A stretch of DNA of 64,000 nucleotides, from NCBI GenBank assembly GCA_023653785.1, contig JAMKCH010012490.1, positions 1-64,000 of the forward strand, written 5' to 3'. Both the position numbers and the translations under genes were made by a program. This DNA comes from Ophioderma brevispina. Lineage: Eukaryota; Echinodermata; Ophiuroidea; Amphilepidida; Ophiodermatidae. This document shows, piece after piece, positions 23,290-34,799 of this stretch; positions within the stretch are counted from its first letter, which is position 1; every line of letters starts with the position of its first letter. The notes under the pieces are model-generated. The model searched no databases. It worked only from the letters and a program-made list of their open reading frames with translations, and was not told the origin of the DNA.

Positions 23290-23640
23290 AGGTATAGTTT
23301 GCTCTTCGCCTCTGCGTTTAAGAAAGCACTCAAAACACCTTTTTCAGTTTAGCTAATTCATTACTTCTCTCGTAGCTTTTTGTATGTTAATTTTTTAATA
23401 TTTCTATTTGTTCGATGATATGTTCATGGGTATTTTCATAATGCAGCGTGTTTTGTATATGCTTTTAGGTGGCGCTTGGTACAGGTTTGATGTTTTCTGT
23501 GTACAGTATGATTGTATTTTAGCTTTTATCAATTGTAATTTTGCTCTTTTATGGTTGTTTTGAAACGCTTTGTTGGCCTTAGGAATAGAGCGCTTGTAAA
23601 TGTTTTATTATTATTATTATAACCTTCGGCCAACCATAAG
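23290..23640 (+). mobile_element. LINE 3' end with (ATT)n tail (fragment)
   Basis: A short frame reads LFASAFKKALKTPFSV and stop at about 23302-23350. This resembles the 'FKxxLKTxLF' terminus of many LINE RT proteins. It is followed by about 230 bp of untranslated sequence ending in AGGAATAGAGCGCTTGTAAA and an (ATT)n run at about 23608-23622. The 'GCGCT...TAAATGT(ATT)n' ending is common in animal LINE/SINE tails. Only the last residues remain, so the family cannot be set. Confidence 0.4.
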
Positions 23641-25195
23641 CTATTCAACAATCAGCCCAGTATGCGAGCCATTGTTATACAGCCTGTCTCAAAAAAAATG
23701 GTACAATCAAAAACCTATTTTTTTCAATATATATCTCAATATAAATCAGTCGTATTGTACATCACATTAAAGAGAAAATAACCAGGCTTGCCAGGGAATT
23801 TTTTTGTTCATCTCATTTGCTTGTTTTCAATCGAGAAATCAACTCAGTTTACTGCGGAACACAAAATTCAAGTTTGTGCCACTTTCTGTTGAGTGCAAAC
23901 GGTGAAAATGAATTTGTTAAACATAATTATTCACACTTGAGCATATAGAACATCTTTAAAAGGGATTAACTTCATAAAGAAACTCTAAAAGTTACGTATG
24001 TGGAAGTATGATCAGTAGAAGTTCTGTCTGGCTTTTAAGATAAAGTGGATACATTCGACATCTGTTCTTTGTTAGAATAGAACCATGAGCGTACAGCCGT
24101 CGTACAACAACCTGTAGGGGATTTTTATGGTCGTGAAGTATCATGAAAGCAAATTCCTACCAACATTTTGATACTTTGCTTCCAAATTCAAATTTTTATT
24201 GACTTCAATAATTAGCAAATGCACAAAGATAGTGCATATTCTTAAACCATTTCTTGGATTGGAGTGTTATTTTGGTTGCAATTACATTCCTTCTGGCATG
24301 ATTTTAACAGATACCAATTTTGAAAATAAATTTCAAAGTTCCATTTCATGACGTGCAATAAATAGTTGTATTGTTTATTATTTATTGTGAAAAGATGATA
24401 TTATCATTGAATGATTATGTTTACTATTAAAATTGTTGTCGTAAAAACTAGACTCTTTTGTTTTACTAATCTGTGTTTGTTTCTCTTGTTCAAGTTGCAA
24501 TCTTGTTTTGAGGTTTAAGACCAGCAAGGCATAACTGGGCGAAGCAACTCTGCCCATGCATTAAAAGTGGCACAAAGTCGATTCTGGTGTATACGCATTA
24601 AATTGATGATATCTCTGATTGACAAAAGCAAAAGAAGATGAAACAAACACCATGGAAAGCCTGACGTCTTTAATATGATGCCAAGTTAAACTGACTATTC
24701 TTTGAAATTCATATTTAACCAAATTTTTTCTGATGGTACCATTTTTTTTTGTAAAATGTCATACTTCTACAAGTGGGTTGCAACAGGTTATCACAGCTTA
24801 TCACCTCCACGGTTCGGGTTGAGTAAACTACCCCACCCTCTTCACAATAACTAACAAGTTGACATTATAATATAGGTCGTTGACCACAGTTTTCTTCCGA
24901 AATGTGGTTAATTGAGTAGAAATGAGTTAGCAAGAGTTGCGCGATTTTGCTTCTGCACAAAGTTGTTAACTCAAAGCTTGGCCCCGCAACCTTTATTTCA
25001 TGATTTTTTTTTTGCCTTTCTCTTTTCGAATAAATGATAGAAAATACGGTCAATATTAATAGAACACGCACTATATAAGCTCAAGAGTTATTCATTTGTG
25101 AAAGAGGATAAGTATTTTGTGCTTTATACGTCATGAAACAAGTGCGGTCACCGCCCGTGGGAATTCGTTGCACGTACTGTTTTGTGGGTTTGTTG
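23641..25195. other. No gene recognised
   Basis: AT-rich. No recognisable frames, splice pairs or element ends. Confidence 0.45.
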
Positions 25196-25197
25196 GT

Positions 25198-26527
25198 TGG
25201 ACCAAGGGGGTGAAACCCATTCAAAACCAGTCGTCCGTGCTGGGCGCTGACATTTGAATATTGCCGGGAATATTATATAGTGGGTTTTTTATTTGTCAGT
25301 TCATTAAAAGTTTCTGGGGCGTGTCGACGATTCCCATTCTTTCTGAGAGGTTGTATGCTTTACCTACTCAATACAATAGAAATTCATGTCACGATAACCA
25401 GATCAGATTATTGGCCGTAATTAAAAAATGTCCCTTTATCACGAAGAAATAATACAAGGCCAATGCACTGAATAATTCCAAACACCAAACTTGAACAAAA
25501 CTTTAACATAATAAAATGATACGAATAAGTAATTATTACTCACTAAAGCTCTTGACGTCATAAGGGAATATTAGAATATATATTTTATTCGTATTGTTCT
25601 AGAAATAATATTTGGAAAGCTTGTTTAATACCTAGATGGTCTTGTCATTATCTAAGTAGTCTGAGAATTTTGGTCAGTCATAACATACTACAATATTTAA
25701 GTGGCCAATCCTCCTCTTCACCAGCCTTGATGCCATGTCATGGACACTTTAATCTGTTCTTTGATTGACGCCAAACAAAGGAATCGATAGGCGTGTCTCA
25801 GACTTCACGACAATGTTCATTGAATCTGGAACGATGCCTATACTATTCGATACGAAAAAAAGTCATGTCCAATGGGTTAAATAAATCTTATTAGTTGAAC
25901 AAAGTTGAGCATTCAGCTTTGTATTTTTCGATCTAACACACTGCCCCTCCACAATAAATTTGTACACTCGTCAATATGCGTTACTGACAGGAATAAAAAA
26001 TCAGACTATAGTTGTGTGCTTGTAATACACATAATGTCACTTCGATACAAACAACCGGCAAAAATAAGTTGGTGGAGGTTGGGTGCTATTGGTGGTTAAA
26101 TTTTGTCCTACCATGGCCACACAACGAAGAAATGACACGTCAGTCGTCTGATTAAATAACCGCCGCCTCAATGAATACATTTTTCACCTAAGCGCGCATT
26201 ACCTTATGAGAAACAAGAGTATCTGAGCACATTGATCCAGGTGCACTATTATACACCTGGCCACCTCTAACACAACATCAATTTGTACACTACCGATTAG
26301 TGTTATGCAAAGCGGCACCCACAGTATGTGGAGAAGCGGAGGCAGCCATTGCTTCTATTGTTGGTACTCTAGGTTTCTTGTGGTCGGCAAAACATGCGAG
26401 ACGATGGATTTTTAAAGACGACGTTATGTGTGGATACAAGCCACCCAAACTAAAATTATTCCGTGCCTATTCAAATGTCAGAGCCCAGCACGGGACGAAC
26501 TGGTTTTGAATGGCTTCACCCCTTGGT
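25198..26527. mobile_element. Candidate transposon bounded by imperfect inverted repeats of about 55-75 bp
   Basis: The left arm (25198-25272: CCAAGGGGGTGAAACCC, ATTCAAAACCAGTCG, GACATTTGAATA) is the reverse complement of the right arm (26450-26527: TATTCAAATGTCAGAGCCCA, GGTTTTGAATGGC, TTCACCCCTTGG). The interior of about 1.2 kb contains only a 69-codon frame at 26300-26509 with no known domain. No clear target-site duplication was found. A non-autonomous DNA transposon or a pair of inverted repeat copies are both possible. Confidence 0.55.
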
Positions 26528-26529
26528 TA

Positions 26530-27775
26530 GCGGCGTCAAATTGTGGTGTCACTTTTCAATAGGGCCCAATTTAAGTTTAAACAGGGGTCAAACCTTTAAA
26601 TTACTCAATCCATGTTGAAATATATGCCATATGTGCCGTCTAGTCACAGGATTCTGAAAAATGTATATCGCCGGTCTATGACCATTGGTTTTAGAGTTTA
26701 TAGAAAAAGTTAATTAGCACTTTAGTGGACACATGAGAGTATGATTTAAAAGCGCGTGGTGTCAATATATAACAAAAATGGTGCGATCCTATCTTATGGG
26801 TTCACGATCGATGGGAACTTCATTTCAAGTAATTAATATTTATATATATAATATAGATATAATATATATATAACTAAATATATTTTCAATTCCAGCGTAG
26901 AGGGCTCGATACTAAAAGCAACGTAGAGCCATGGCATATTTCGCTAAAACATTGAATTTTCAGCTGTTGTTAATGGCATTTTCATGCCGAACGGCATTCA
27001 TCAGACAAATGAGCGTAGTTTTGTTTTGTCTGGATTCGCGAGGAAAAATGCGTGTTCTTGCGTGAAGCTAAACGCAAGAAAGGTGTGCGTGAGGGTGTAA
27101 ACGCATGCGTCCAGAGAATCGCACGATGAATGCATTTCCCGCTAATTCAGGCAAACCCGACAAAGGTGTTCATTTCTTCTTCTTGCAGGGTGTTTTCTTA
27201 TTATGGCGACATTTTGATATTAGGTCTGATTTTTTGTTGATCAGATTTCACAGGGTTCGGCCCTGATCATTTATTGCATATCCGACATTTTGGATTTGAG
27301 ACCAATTTTCCTAGATTTTGTGGATTTCAAAACCGAAGACGAATTTTTTCTTCAATTTTTGAAGTCTTAAATTAATCCTTATCCAATTATCTTTCATATA
27401 AAACATGTCAATAGCTTGTCTTCCACTTAGTTTTCTTCTGATGACTATTTTTGTGAGCACCTGAAAAACAATAGTTTAACGACCGCCATCTTGGATTTTC
27501 AGCCAAATTTCCCTTAATTTGGCAGTTTTGTTGCATTTTGAAACAATGAACAATTTTTTTTCTTCAATTTTTTTCAGCCCACAAGTAATTCTATGACAAT
27601 TATCTTTCATATAATAGAAGTTAAATGCTTGTCTTCGACTTAGTTATCATTTTTGGAATAAATGATCGAGCCGTCTATGTACACGAAACCCTGTGATTTT
27701 TGTCCTTCATTTGATGTATAGCTAGTTTTTCATCAATACATAAGTTGCATTGTCCACACTCGCGTTTATGCGTGT
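26530..27775. other. No gene; AT microsatellite
   Basis: A (TA)n-rich stretch lies at about 26838-26882 and another, (AT)n, at about 27776-27796. A diverged motif around 'CCATCTTGGATTTTCAG' at 27486 resembles the AAGATGG repeats at 19-20.5 kb. No coding region was recognised. Confidence 0.45.
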
Positions 27776-27796
27776 TGGATATATATATATATATAT

Positions 27797-28690
27797 TTCA
27801 TTTTTGAAAAGTCAAAATGCCGTGGCCCGGCTAGGTGACTTTTCACCGAAAGATATAGGGCGACTTTCCGCTGAACAAGGAAGCGGTCCGCTCTGAACTT
27901 AGTTTATTTTCTGAACTCTGGACTTTATAGTTCATTTTTGAAATGTCTGAGATGTACTACCCTCCTATAGTATACGTTCTGGTCGCGGCCATGCTATCCT
28001 TAGAGCAACTTCATAGCGATGGCCCAGTACTTAACCTCAACTGACTTAACCTCATTTTCCGTTGTGGCCCGGCTAAATTTTGCTGCCGTGGCCCGGCCAC
28101 TTGAAAGGGTAACTTAGTGATTTCTAGTTCTGGAGTAGATTACTGGTAGCTTTTGGTGAAAACTACGCTGTTTACATGCCGTGGCCCTGCCACGTGAAAA
28201 GTCACCAAGCCGGGCCACGGCATGTAGACATTTCAAAAATGAACAAAGTCCAGAGCGGACCGCTTCCTTCTTCAGCCGAAAGTCGCCTTAGATCTTTGGG
28301 TGAAAAGTCACCTAGCCGGCATTCACGGCATTCACGTAGCCGGGCCACGGCATTTTGACTTTTCAAAAATGAACTAAGTCCAGAGCGGAGCGCTTCCTTG
28401 GTGAGCGGAAAGTGCCGTGGTCCTTCTTTTTGAAAAGGTTCGCTGCCGTGGGCCGGCTCGTTTGGATCGTGCGGTATTCGCCACCACTTCTGTCGCCCGG
28501 GAATCACCCGGAGCTTTCTAAAAAAATGTTGGCCACCTGCCGGTTTCCGCAAAACCAACTTAAAATAGGGTTTTAAAGGGAAAAAACATCATGTATGAAA
28601 GAGTGCCGGGCCTGCCCGGTTTCTGATCGCAGTCCCATGCCGGTCGGTTGTGGTTAAGTTATGATGTGGTTCAGTGGAATGTGGTGTTCG
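27797..28690. repeat. GC-richer palindromic repeat family ('GCCGGGCCACGGCA' units)
   Basis: Units made of GCCGGGCCACGGCATTTTGA, CTTTTCAAAAATGAAC, GTCCAGAGCGGACCGCTTCC and GGTGAAAAGTCACCTAGCC occur in both orientations: reverse at about 27805-27915, forward at 28205-28420. A perfect 13-bp inverted repeat (28175-28187 and 28212-28224, CATGCCGTGGCCC / GGGCCACGGCATG) lies in between. Related units recur at 29155-29400 and 36030-36640, on the other side of the I-like LINE. Open frames here are by-products of the repeat. Confidence 0.75.
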
Positions 28691-28719
28691 GATGGCTAAG
28701 TGGCCGCGACGCAGAAACG

Positions 28720-29165
28720 TATACTATCTATCTATCTATCTATGCACCATGTCCCATCGGACGTTGGCTCCTCGAACAAATTTGACCATCTATTCCTATC
28801 TGCGCTTCCAAATCTGCCTTTTGGGAAGGGGGCCCACATGATGTCATCTCCCATCTCTTCCTTGTCTTCCTGTCTTTTTATTTGCCTGCGACAGTTTCCA
28901 TAAAAATGCGTTTGGGTAGGCGGATGTTGTTCATTCTGCACAAGTGACCAAACCATGTCAGCTGCGAGGCAGTGATACGAGCTAGGATCCTTTTGGTTAA
29001 AAGTGGCAGGAGGAGATTCTTGACAGAACTTCTTCATTCCGGATCTTATCCTTCCAGCTGATATTAAGGATTTTTCTGTAGCATCGCATCTCAAATGCTC
29101 GCAACTTCTTCATGTCATTCTTTTTGATGGTCCAGATTTCAGAGCCATACAGCTACGTGGTCGGG
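28720..29165 (-). pseudogene. LINE 3' end: C-terminal part of ORF2, (TAGA)n tail
   Basis: On the minus strand from about 29150 one frame reads YGSEIWTIKKNDMKKLRAFE, then MRCYRKILNISWKDKIRNEE and VLSRI. This is the conserved region downstream of the RT in many LINEs ('YGSE.WT...L..FE...R.IL.I.W.D...N..V'). Later frames include a 'GDDIMWAPFPKGRFG' stretch and end near 28740, where a (TAGA)n run (28723-28742; TCTA on the plus strand) forms the tail. Frameshifts break it into pieces. The tail marks the 3' end of the insertion. Confidence 0.8.
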
Positions 29166-29535
29166 CCACGGCAGTGGGACTTTGAAAAATTGACAAGTCC
29201 GGAACGGACCAGTTACACGCATGTAGCGGCGATTTCCGGCTAAAAATCAAGGAAGCCGGCCGCTCTGGACTTAGTTTTTTTATCACCCTTAACTATGGCT
29301 TTTGGATTTAGGGCCAATTTCCCGCTAAAGACCGAGGCAGTGGTCCGCTCTGGACTTAGTCATTTTTTTCAAATGTGGACTTAGTCAATTTTTCGAAACC
29401 GGACCTTTTTCCATTTTTCAAATATAGATATTTTGTCAAATCTTAAAAATTGGATTTTAGTGAAAGGCCGGCCGTATGCGAATTTCACCGGAAATAGTCA
29501 CTTTGGAAGAAAATTTGGACTGTGAAAAGATCCGT
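29166..29535. repeat. More units of the GC-richer repeat family, degenerate
   Basis: Contains GGTCGGGCCACGGCAGTG, AGTCCGGAACGGACC and CCGCTCTGGACTTAG, related to the units at 27.8-28.7 kb and 36.0-36.7 kb. No coding region. Confidence 0.6.
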
Positions 29536-29541
29536 TTCCAT

Positions 29542-29806
29542 CACGTGACCGATCAGGTTCCACCACGTGACCATTCCTTTCATTCCAAGGTATAAAATTA
29601 TAAAAATGCGATCAGTTTTCAGGTAAGTATCAGATGGCGCAGTGGATAGGGCGATGGACCGAAGACCAGACGCAACACCAACCCGCTAGGATTCCGGATT
29701 TCCAGGTTCGAATCCCACTCAAGGTAAGTCAATTTTTGTTCTTTTTCGCATACCTTTTCTCACGTGATAACTTCACGTGATACCGTCACGTGATACGCGA
29801 CACGTG
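29542..29806. promoter_or_regulatory. Cluster of six CACGTG E-box palindromes
   Basis: CACGTG occurs at 29542-29547, 29564-29569, 29761-29766, 29774-29779, 29787-29792 and 29801-29806. The last four lie within 46 bp, three of them as near-repeats of TCACGTGATA. CACGTG is the site for basic helix-loop-helix factors (Myc/Max, USF, MITF/TFE types). A TATA box follows 29 bp after the last one. That this is a promoter is inference. Confidence 0.55.
29629..29725 (+). promoter_or_regulatory. tRNA-like Pol III unit (A box and B box)
   Basis: The A box is TGGCGCAGTGG (about 29635-29645) and the B box is GGTTCGAATCC (about 29705-29715), both close to consensus. The spacing of about 60 bp is longer than in most tRNAs. 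Flanking bases do not form a clean acceptor stem, so a tRNA-derived SINE head or a decayed tRNA fits better than a functional tRNA gene. Confidence 0.5.
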
Positions 29807-29834
29807 ATGATTCGTGGCGGGAAACTGCCTAGGG

Positions 29835-29876
29835 TATAAAAGGAGCGATCGCCCGCGATCTGTTCTAAGTCTAGCA
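29835..29876 (+). promoter_or_regulatory. TATA box and leader before a short ORF
   Basis: TATAAAA at 29835-29841 within AGGGTATAAAAGGAG. A GC-rich leader then runs to an ATG at 29877. This is a canonical Pol II core promoter layout (TATA about 40 bp before the ATG). It may belong to a retroelement's 5' region. Confidence 0.5.
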
Positions 29877-30620
29877 ATGGACATCATGAAATCAAGTTCG
29901 GAAAGTTCGGAGTCCGCCACCGAGAAACAGCTGGCATGGATCGGTGGTATTTGGGAAAAGAGAGAGAAATAAGGAAAGCCTAAAAATAAGCCTAAGAAGG
30001 CCGTGGGTGGATAACGGGGAGAGTAGTGGCAGCAATGACAGCCGACCGCGCCAGGGAAAGCTGCGCGACATGAAGGGGTATAGGGCAAAATCGCGCAGGC
30101 AGACCATCCGACGATCAACTCATCAGTGGAGCCGGCGCTCTTCCCTCGACAGCTGTGCCGAAACCAAAGCCAAAGGAGGCTAAAGGAGCCGGGGGAATAG
30201 CATCAAGCTCATCCGGGCAAGGCGATCCTGCCAAGATCGGAGCAAACTCCGTGGTCATCCCCAGGATAGTCGCGCCCGTGACCATGGTGCTGCGACATGT
30301 TGATGAAGCTGCGTTGACGCGGGACTCACGCCTGGCACCGACTTTAGCACCTCTGCACATTGACGAGCATGTAGGATCAGAAGGATTTATATCTGATGAT
30401 CCCGCGGCACGCTAGGGCCCACCGCGACAGAAGGGAGCCGAGTACATAGACGGGGCAGAAAATGACCCGAAGCGAGGAATGACCGATTGGACCTGCTGGA
30501 CCCTTTATACGGACGATCTCGGCTGAAGCCACATTTGACCCCCGTTGCACGACCACGTGTTAGCGGACACTGCGAGTGGACCGACCTTTGACTTGACAAC
30601 AGACGCGTCCCATGGACTAT
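29877..30620 (+). pseudogene. Degenerate ORF downstream of the TATA box, family unknown
   Basis: From ATG 29877 the frame reads MDIMKSSSESSESATEKQLA then WIGGIWEKREK and a stop at 29970. The same frame continues past it with GKPKNKPKKAVGG. In other frames, 30155-30415 reads PKPKPKEAKGAGGIASSSSG and LRHVDEAALTRDSRLAPTLA. Ser- and Lys/Pro-rich composition with a start next to a TATA box suggests a decayed gag-like or host N-terminal protein. I do not recognise the family. It ends where the I-like LINE starts to be recognisable (about 30640). Confidence 0.35.
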
Positions 30621-30659
30621 TTTGCGAAGTTTTTCTCTCTTAATCTATTCCAGGAATCG

Positions 30660-31500
30660 CCGACAGGTCAACGAGCACGCTAGAGAAGATCTTCAACCTC
30701 AGCAACGCCAGCAGCAACACTTCATTCACATCAAACACTGGAGCCATCCATCACAGCACACCAGCAAAACGCATAAAAAACACACAACACCATTACAACA
30801 CAGGAAAAGTGGAACACATACAAGATCATACTAAACGAACAGATAACCGCAGAGACACTAGCACTTGTGATTTTCGAGAAATCGCACCCGAATCTCAATG
30901 GAAGTTAATCAGGACAATAACGGGCAGCGCCGCATACGCCCAAAAGACAAAGCAACAAGCAAAAACACTTCAAAACATGACAGCACCAGGTACAAGACCA
31001 TTCCAGCTACAGAGTCTGACAGACTACGTCAAGCAGTACTGTACAGGGTGCCCAAACAACATCACAGAACAAGACACAATAGAATCATTCCAGAGGTCAC
31101 GAAAGCGGAGCGTCTCACAAAGGCACGACCCACAAACACGCGCAACATACAGCACAACATCCATGCGCATCACATGGGCAAACCGGACACATACCAAAAA
31201 AGTCAAAACCACATTTTTGGGAACCATCGAGATCCAGCCTTGGATCCCAGCGCCTGCCAGGTGTTACCGGTTGTCAGCGGGACCAGGCCACTTTGCCAGG
31301 GATTGCCATGCCAGATTTCAGAAATGCGGAATCTGCGCAGCCAACCACGAAACAAAGGTCGTCATCCAGAAACGAGGCACCCCGGAGAGCGAGAAAAGAA
31401 GAAACAGTCCTGCCAGGAAGAAAAGAACGTTGCAGCTTCTGCCACATGTCCAGTACGTCGCAAACGAGTAGAAGCAATGAAGCAAAAGTCGATCTCGCAG
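30660..31500 (+). pseudogene. I-like LINE ORF1 (gag-like, CCHC zinc knuckles)
   Basis: The frame at 30809-31471 contains SMRITWANRTHTKKVKTTFL at about 31160, a block preceding the knuckles in I-type ORF1 proteins. It is followed by IPAPARCYR and then GHFARDCHARFQKCGICAAN HETK (31261-31365), two CCHC-type knuckles. One Cys and its surroundings in the first knuckle are disturbed by an indel. A third knuckle-like piece, SCQEEKNVAASATCPVRRKR, continues in another frame near 31410-31470. The protein would bind element RNA to form the ribonucleoprotein. After it comes a Thr/Asn/Gln-rich low-complexity stretch to about 31750. Confidence 0.8.
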
Positions 31501-31778
31501 CGTCCCAAACCCCAACACAAACACATTGCAACGACCAAACCAACACAATCCATGCAACAAACCACACACGACCAACAAACACAACAACAAAGACATCCCA
31601 CCGTAAACAAACCACCGAATCACGACCAGCGTGTGGTAGAACGTCTAACCGAAACAAACACACAAACCACAGCACACAAACCAAACACCAACAACAAACA
31701 CACAACCAACAGCACACAAACAAACACCAACAACCAAACCACCGTTGGCTCACTCAAGCTGTCTATTCTGACCGTTAA

Positions 31779-31983
31779 TGATCGTTACCAAAAACGCCGA
31801 CAAATATGGCACGCGAGAGCGAACATAGATGTGGACCCCTGTTGTAATACGTTTTGCGGCCAATCATGTATCACAAATACATATCCATTGGGATAGAACC
31901 ACCATATGATGGGGAACCATTGTCATAACCACCATGGCGTGCCATATTTGTTCGCGTTTTTGGCAAAGCTCGGTAACGATCAT
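31779..31983. mobile_element. 205-bp MITE-like insertion between LINE ORF1 and ORF2
   Basis: The left end TGATCGTTACCAAAAACGC and ACAAATATGGCACGC is inverted at the right end (GCGTGCCATATTTG, GCGTTTTT, then after ten extra bases GGTAACGATCA). The arms are about 40 bp. TTAA precedes the left end (31775-31778) but does not follow the right end. It shows the LINE was already resident when this element arrived. Confidence 0.65.
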
Positions 31984-31999
31984 GAGGCAGTGGCTGACG

Positions 32000-32580
32000 G
32001 TTGGTGACGCCACGGGCAACAAACCCTAACCAACACCACACAAACACAGTCAACACCAACGAACAGGGACGACAAAGAGATATTCAAACAAATTCTACCA
32101 GCATGCAAGTCACTAGTACAAATCTTCAACAACAGACAAATCAGCACCAAAACAAAAGACACTCATACATTCCTCACAACACCATCCAACTACCAAACCA
32201 AAACGTCAGTTCAAGTTTTCAATTTGGTTCCAATGCGAACACATCAAGCGTAGAGTACACCCAAAATCATCCCAATCCATTATTCACAAATCTACTCCTT
32301 GGACGGAAAACCAGACCAAACAAGGCCATCGACACATTCGGAACCGGAAATCCTCTGCGGTGATTTCAACGCTCTTCACTCTCATTGGGGGCCCACCACA
32401 AGATCGTTTCTAGGTGAATCTCTTCTGACCCAAATTGAAACGCTACACTCGGACACCACAATACTCAACACAGTGAACCAATACACATAGCGGTACAGGA
32501 AATGACATCACAATAGCATCAAACAATATCGCAGCAAAAGGAATGGCGATACACACCACCATTTAGGTAGTGATCATTAG
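32000..32580 (+). pseudogene. I-like LINE ORF2: endonuclease domain
   Basis: ILCGDFNALHSHWG at about 32350-32393 is the 'GDFN.HH..WG' block of LINE apurinic endonucleases (His-to-Leu in the first of the two His positions). Downstream GNDITIASNNIAAKGMAIH (about 32498-32555) leads to GSDH at 32566-32577, the catalytic 'SDH' end. The N-terminal endonuclease blocks are not recognisable. The enzyme would nick target DNA. Confidence 0.75.
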
Positions 32581-34330
32581 CAATACAAACCAATCATCCG
32601 CAACACGCCACTTCCGCCACCAGAAGCTCACCGTGCACGATGGCGACTCGACAAAGCTGACTGGTCTACATTCAAGCAAAAAATCAAAGAAAAATGACAA
32701 AACAACCACGACAACAGACAACAAAACTTCAAGAAAAGACTCTCGACTCTGAATTACATCACCAATACCATTCACAACGCAGCAACTAAAGCAATACCCC
32801 GAAGCGCACCTGGTCCTGAGACGTCGAAATGCGTGGTACTACACTGATGCAATAAAATAACAAAGAACGAGGTAAATTATTCGACTCAAACACCACAGAA
32901 GAAAATCACCAACAGAACCGCTAAAGCTCAAACTTTCAGAAAGCCATTAGTAGCATACATCGCAAAACATGTCAAGAGCAAAAACACAATCTTGGGTCAA
33001 GTGGACAGGAAACACTAAACGAACAAACAAAAAGCAAAGTCATGTGGCAAAGTGTTAAAATGATCGGCGGTTCAGGATTTCTACCACTCGACAACCAAAC
33101 CCAACAAAAAAGCGAAGAATTATGTAAACGTTCGGCCAGACGCTCCAGAGCCCAACAACCTTCAGACAAACATCGCCAAAAACTTCAAACCCTAGCAGAC
33201 ACTCGACACAAACCGGCAACAGACGCAGAACACCAAGAACACCCCACAGGACAATCCATTCACCATAAATGAAGCAACACAGCAAACTAAACATAGACAC
33301 GACACCACTCCCGGCGATGATTCAAATGTCGTTTTCAATGGTTCGGAACACCGCCCCAGATGTTCTAAAAACTTTCATTTAATGTAATTAATCAGTCATG
33401 GGACGACATGAAACTTCCGGAAATGTGGAAAAAGCCAACCTCGCAGCATCCGGAAAAAACAGATCAAGCGCTTTCAGACCGAGCTAGATTCTTTCAGACT
33501 CAGCAAAATTATGGAGGTCTATGGTTCTACGGCGATTCAATAGTATTTACAGGCCAGACCGTTTTCACCCAGCCTCCTGGGTTGGGCAAAAGGAGCAATC
33601 GCGGCCTATAATCACACGAAATTCCAGCGCAAAGAACTCCAAATCACGTCGCAAAATCACCAGCCGGTTTTTTCTGGACCTCGAAAAAGGCATGCCAACG
33701 CGCCAAAAAAGATGCCAATCACAAAGCCATGGTCAACAGACTGGCTCGGCGGCAAGCTAATTGGATGGTGCAAGGACTTCCTGACAAACAGACAAGGTAA
33801 AGTCCAGTTCCAAGGCGCTCATCTAATTTTCACAGTTTTGAAAAACGGCACTCCAACAAGGCCAGCCCTCTTAGCTCCAACAATGTTAAATTTTCTAATC
33901 GATGAATTATACGGTCAACCAAGCTCGCACCTATGACCCTCATGTTTGCTTACGCTGATGATTTAGTCATGTCTCCACCAAGGATTTCGAGCAGCTGCCC
34001 CAGAAAACTCTCGACTCACTCAGTCATATCACGGCTGAGATAGGTCTTAAATTTTATGTAACCAAAACAAAGACTATGAGCTTCCAAAAAGGTACCCCAA
34101 ATTTCCAACTTCACCTTGTGCGATCAGGCATAATGGGTTCGAATATAAGTTATCTTGGTGTGATCATGATAAAAATCTCAACTTCTCACAACACATCCGA
34201 TATACTGTCAAAGGGTCAAAAGTCGTCTAAAGCCCATGAGATCCATAACGCGGTTTCCCGGAGGAGCCAAACTCTACAAGTAATCCGCAAAAAATTTATC
34301 AAGGCCACCGTTCGTCGAATTTAGACTATG
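32581..34330 (+). pseudogene. I-like LINE ORF2: reverse transcriptase domain
   Basis: After a linker (RWRLDKADWSTFKQKI at about 32638) the RT blocks follow in shifting frames. They are TPGDD at about 33306, INQSWDDMKLPEMWKK at about 33388-33435, VLRRFNSIYRPDRFHPASW at about 33521, FLDLEK at about 33670, LIGWCKDFLTNRQGKVQFQG at about 33757, and the catalytic FAYADDLVM at 33945-33971. TMSFQKGTPN and SNISYLGVIM (34074-34170) are the post-catalytic blocks. Many frameshifts; no intact ORF. Confidence 0.85.
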
Positions 34331-34799
34331 GCTGTGTAGTCGTCGCATTCGCAACAACAACGGCCCGTAAAACAGCTCGAAACACTTAGAACCAAGCTAT
34401 TCAGCACAATTTTTTAGGCGCTCCTCGCTGGGCCAAACGTCAAAACCTGTCAGCTCGAAGCAGAAAGTAAGTATGCCACTACCAGTTCCGACATGAAGAG
34501 ACTATTATCTTTGCCGACAAAGTTCTCCGCAACACTGAATACCACGGCCTCTAAACGGCCAAATCTCGAAAAAGCCTAACAAAATTAAAGGGAAGTCTTT
34601 ACCGACAACACATGGCTCCTCCAAACTGCAGACGCCTGGACTTCACAGCCAAGGACGCGCAAACCTCCAGTCCCACGAAACTATTCAGCAGCTCTGATCC
34701 ATGGTCCAACCGGTCGCGGACACTCGCATTCATCGTCCATATGATAACAAAACCTCAGCTCCACCCACACTAGTAGAAGAATCGGCATACAAAAGCATC

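Noticed and set aside
28202..28558. 118-codon minus-strand open frame
   Set aside because: It lies in the GC-rich palindromic repeat family and no domain is recognisable. Other units of the repeat do not keep it open.
29629..29725. Functional tRNA gene
   Set aside because: Box spacing is too long and no acceptor stem pairs; a tRNA-derived unit is more likely.
31274..31753. 159-codon minus-strand open frame rich in Cys, Val and Trp
   Set aside because: It is antisense to the LINE ORF1 region. Its length and composition follow from the A+C-rich, stop-poor opposite strand.
30898..31896. 332-codon plus-strand open frame
   Set aside because: It is mostly not the true ORF1 frame. It catches one knuckle piece (SCQEEKNVAAS) but otherwise reads low-complexity sequence open because of base skew.
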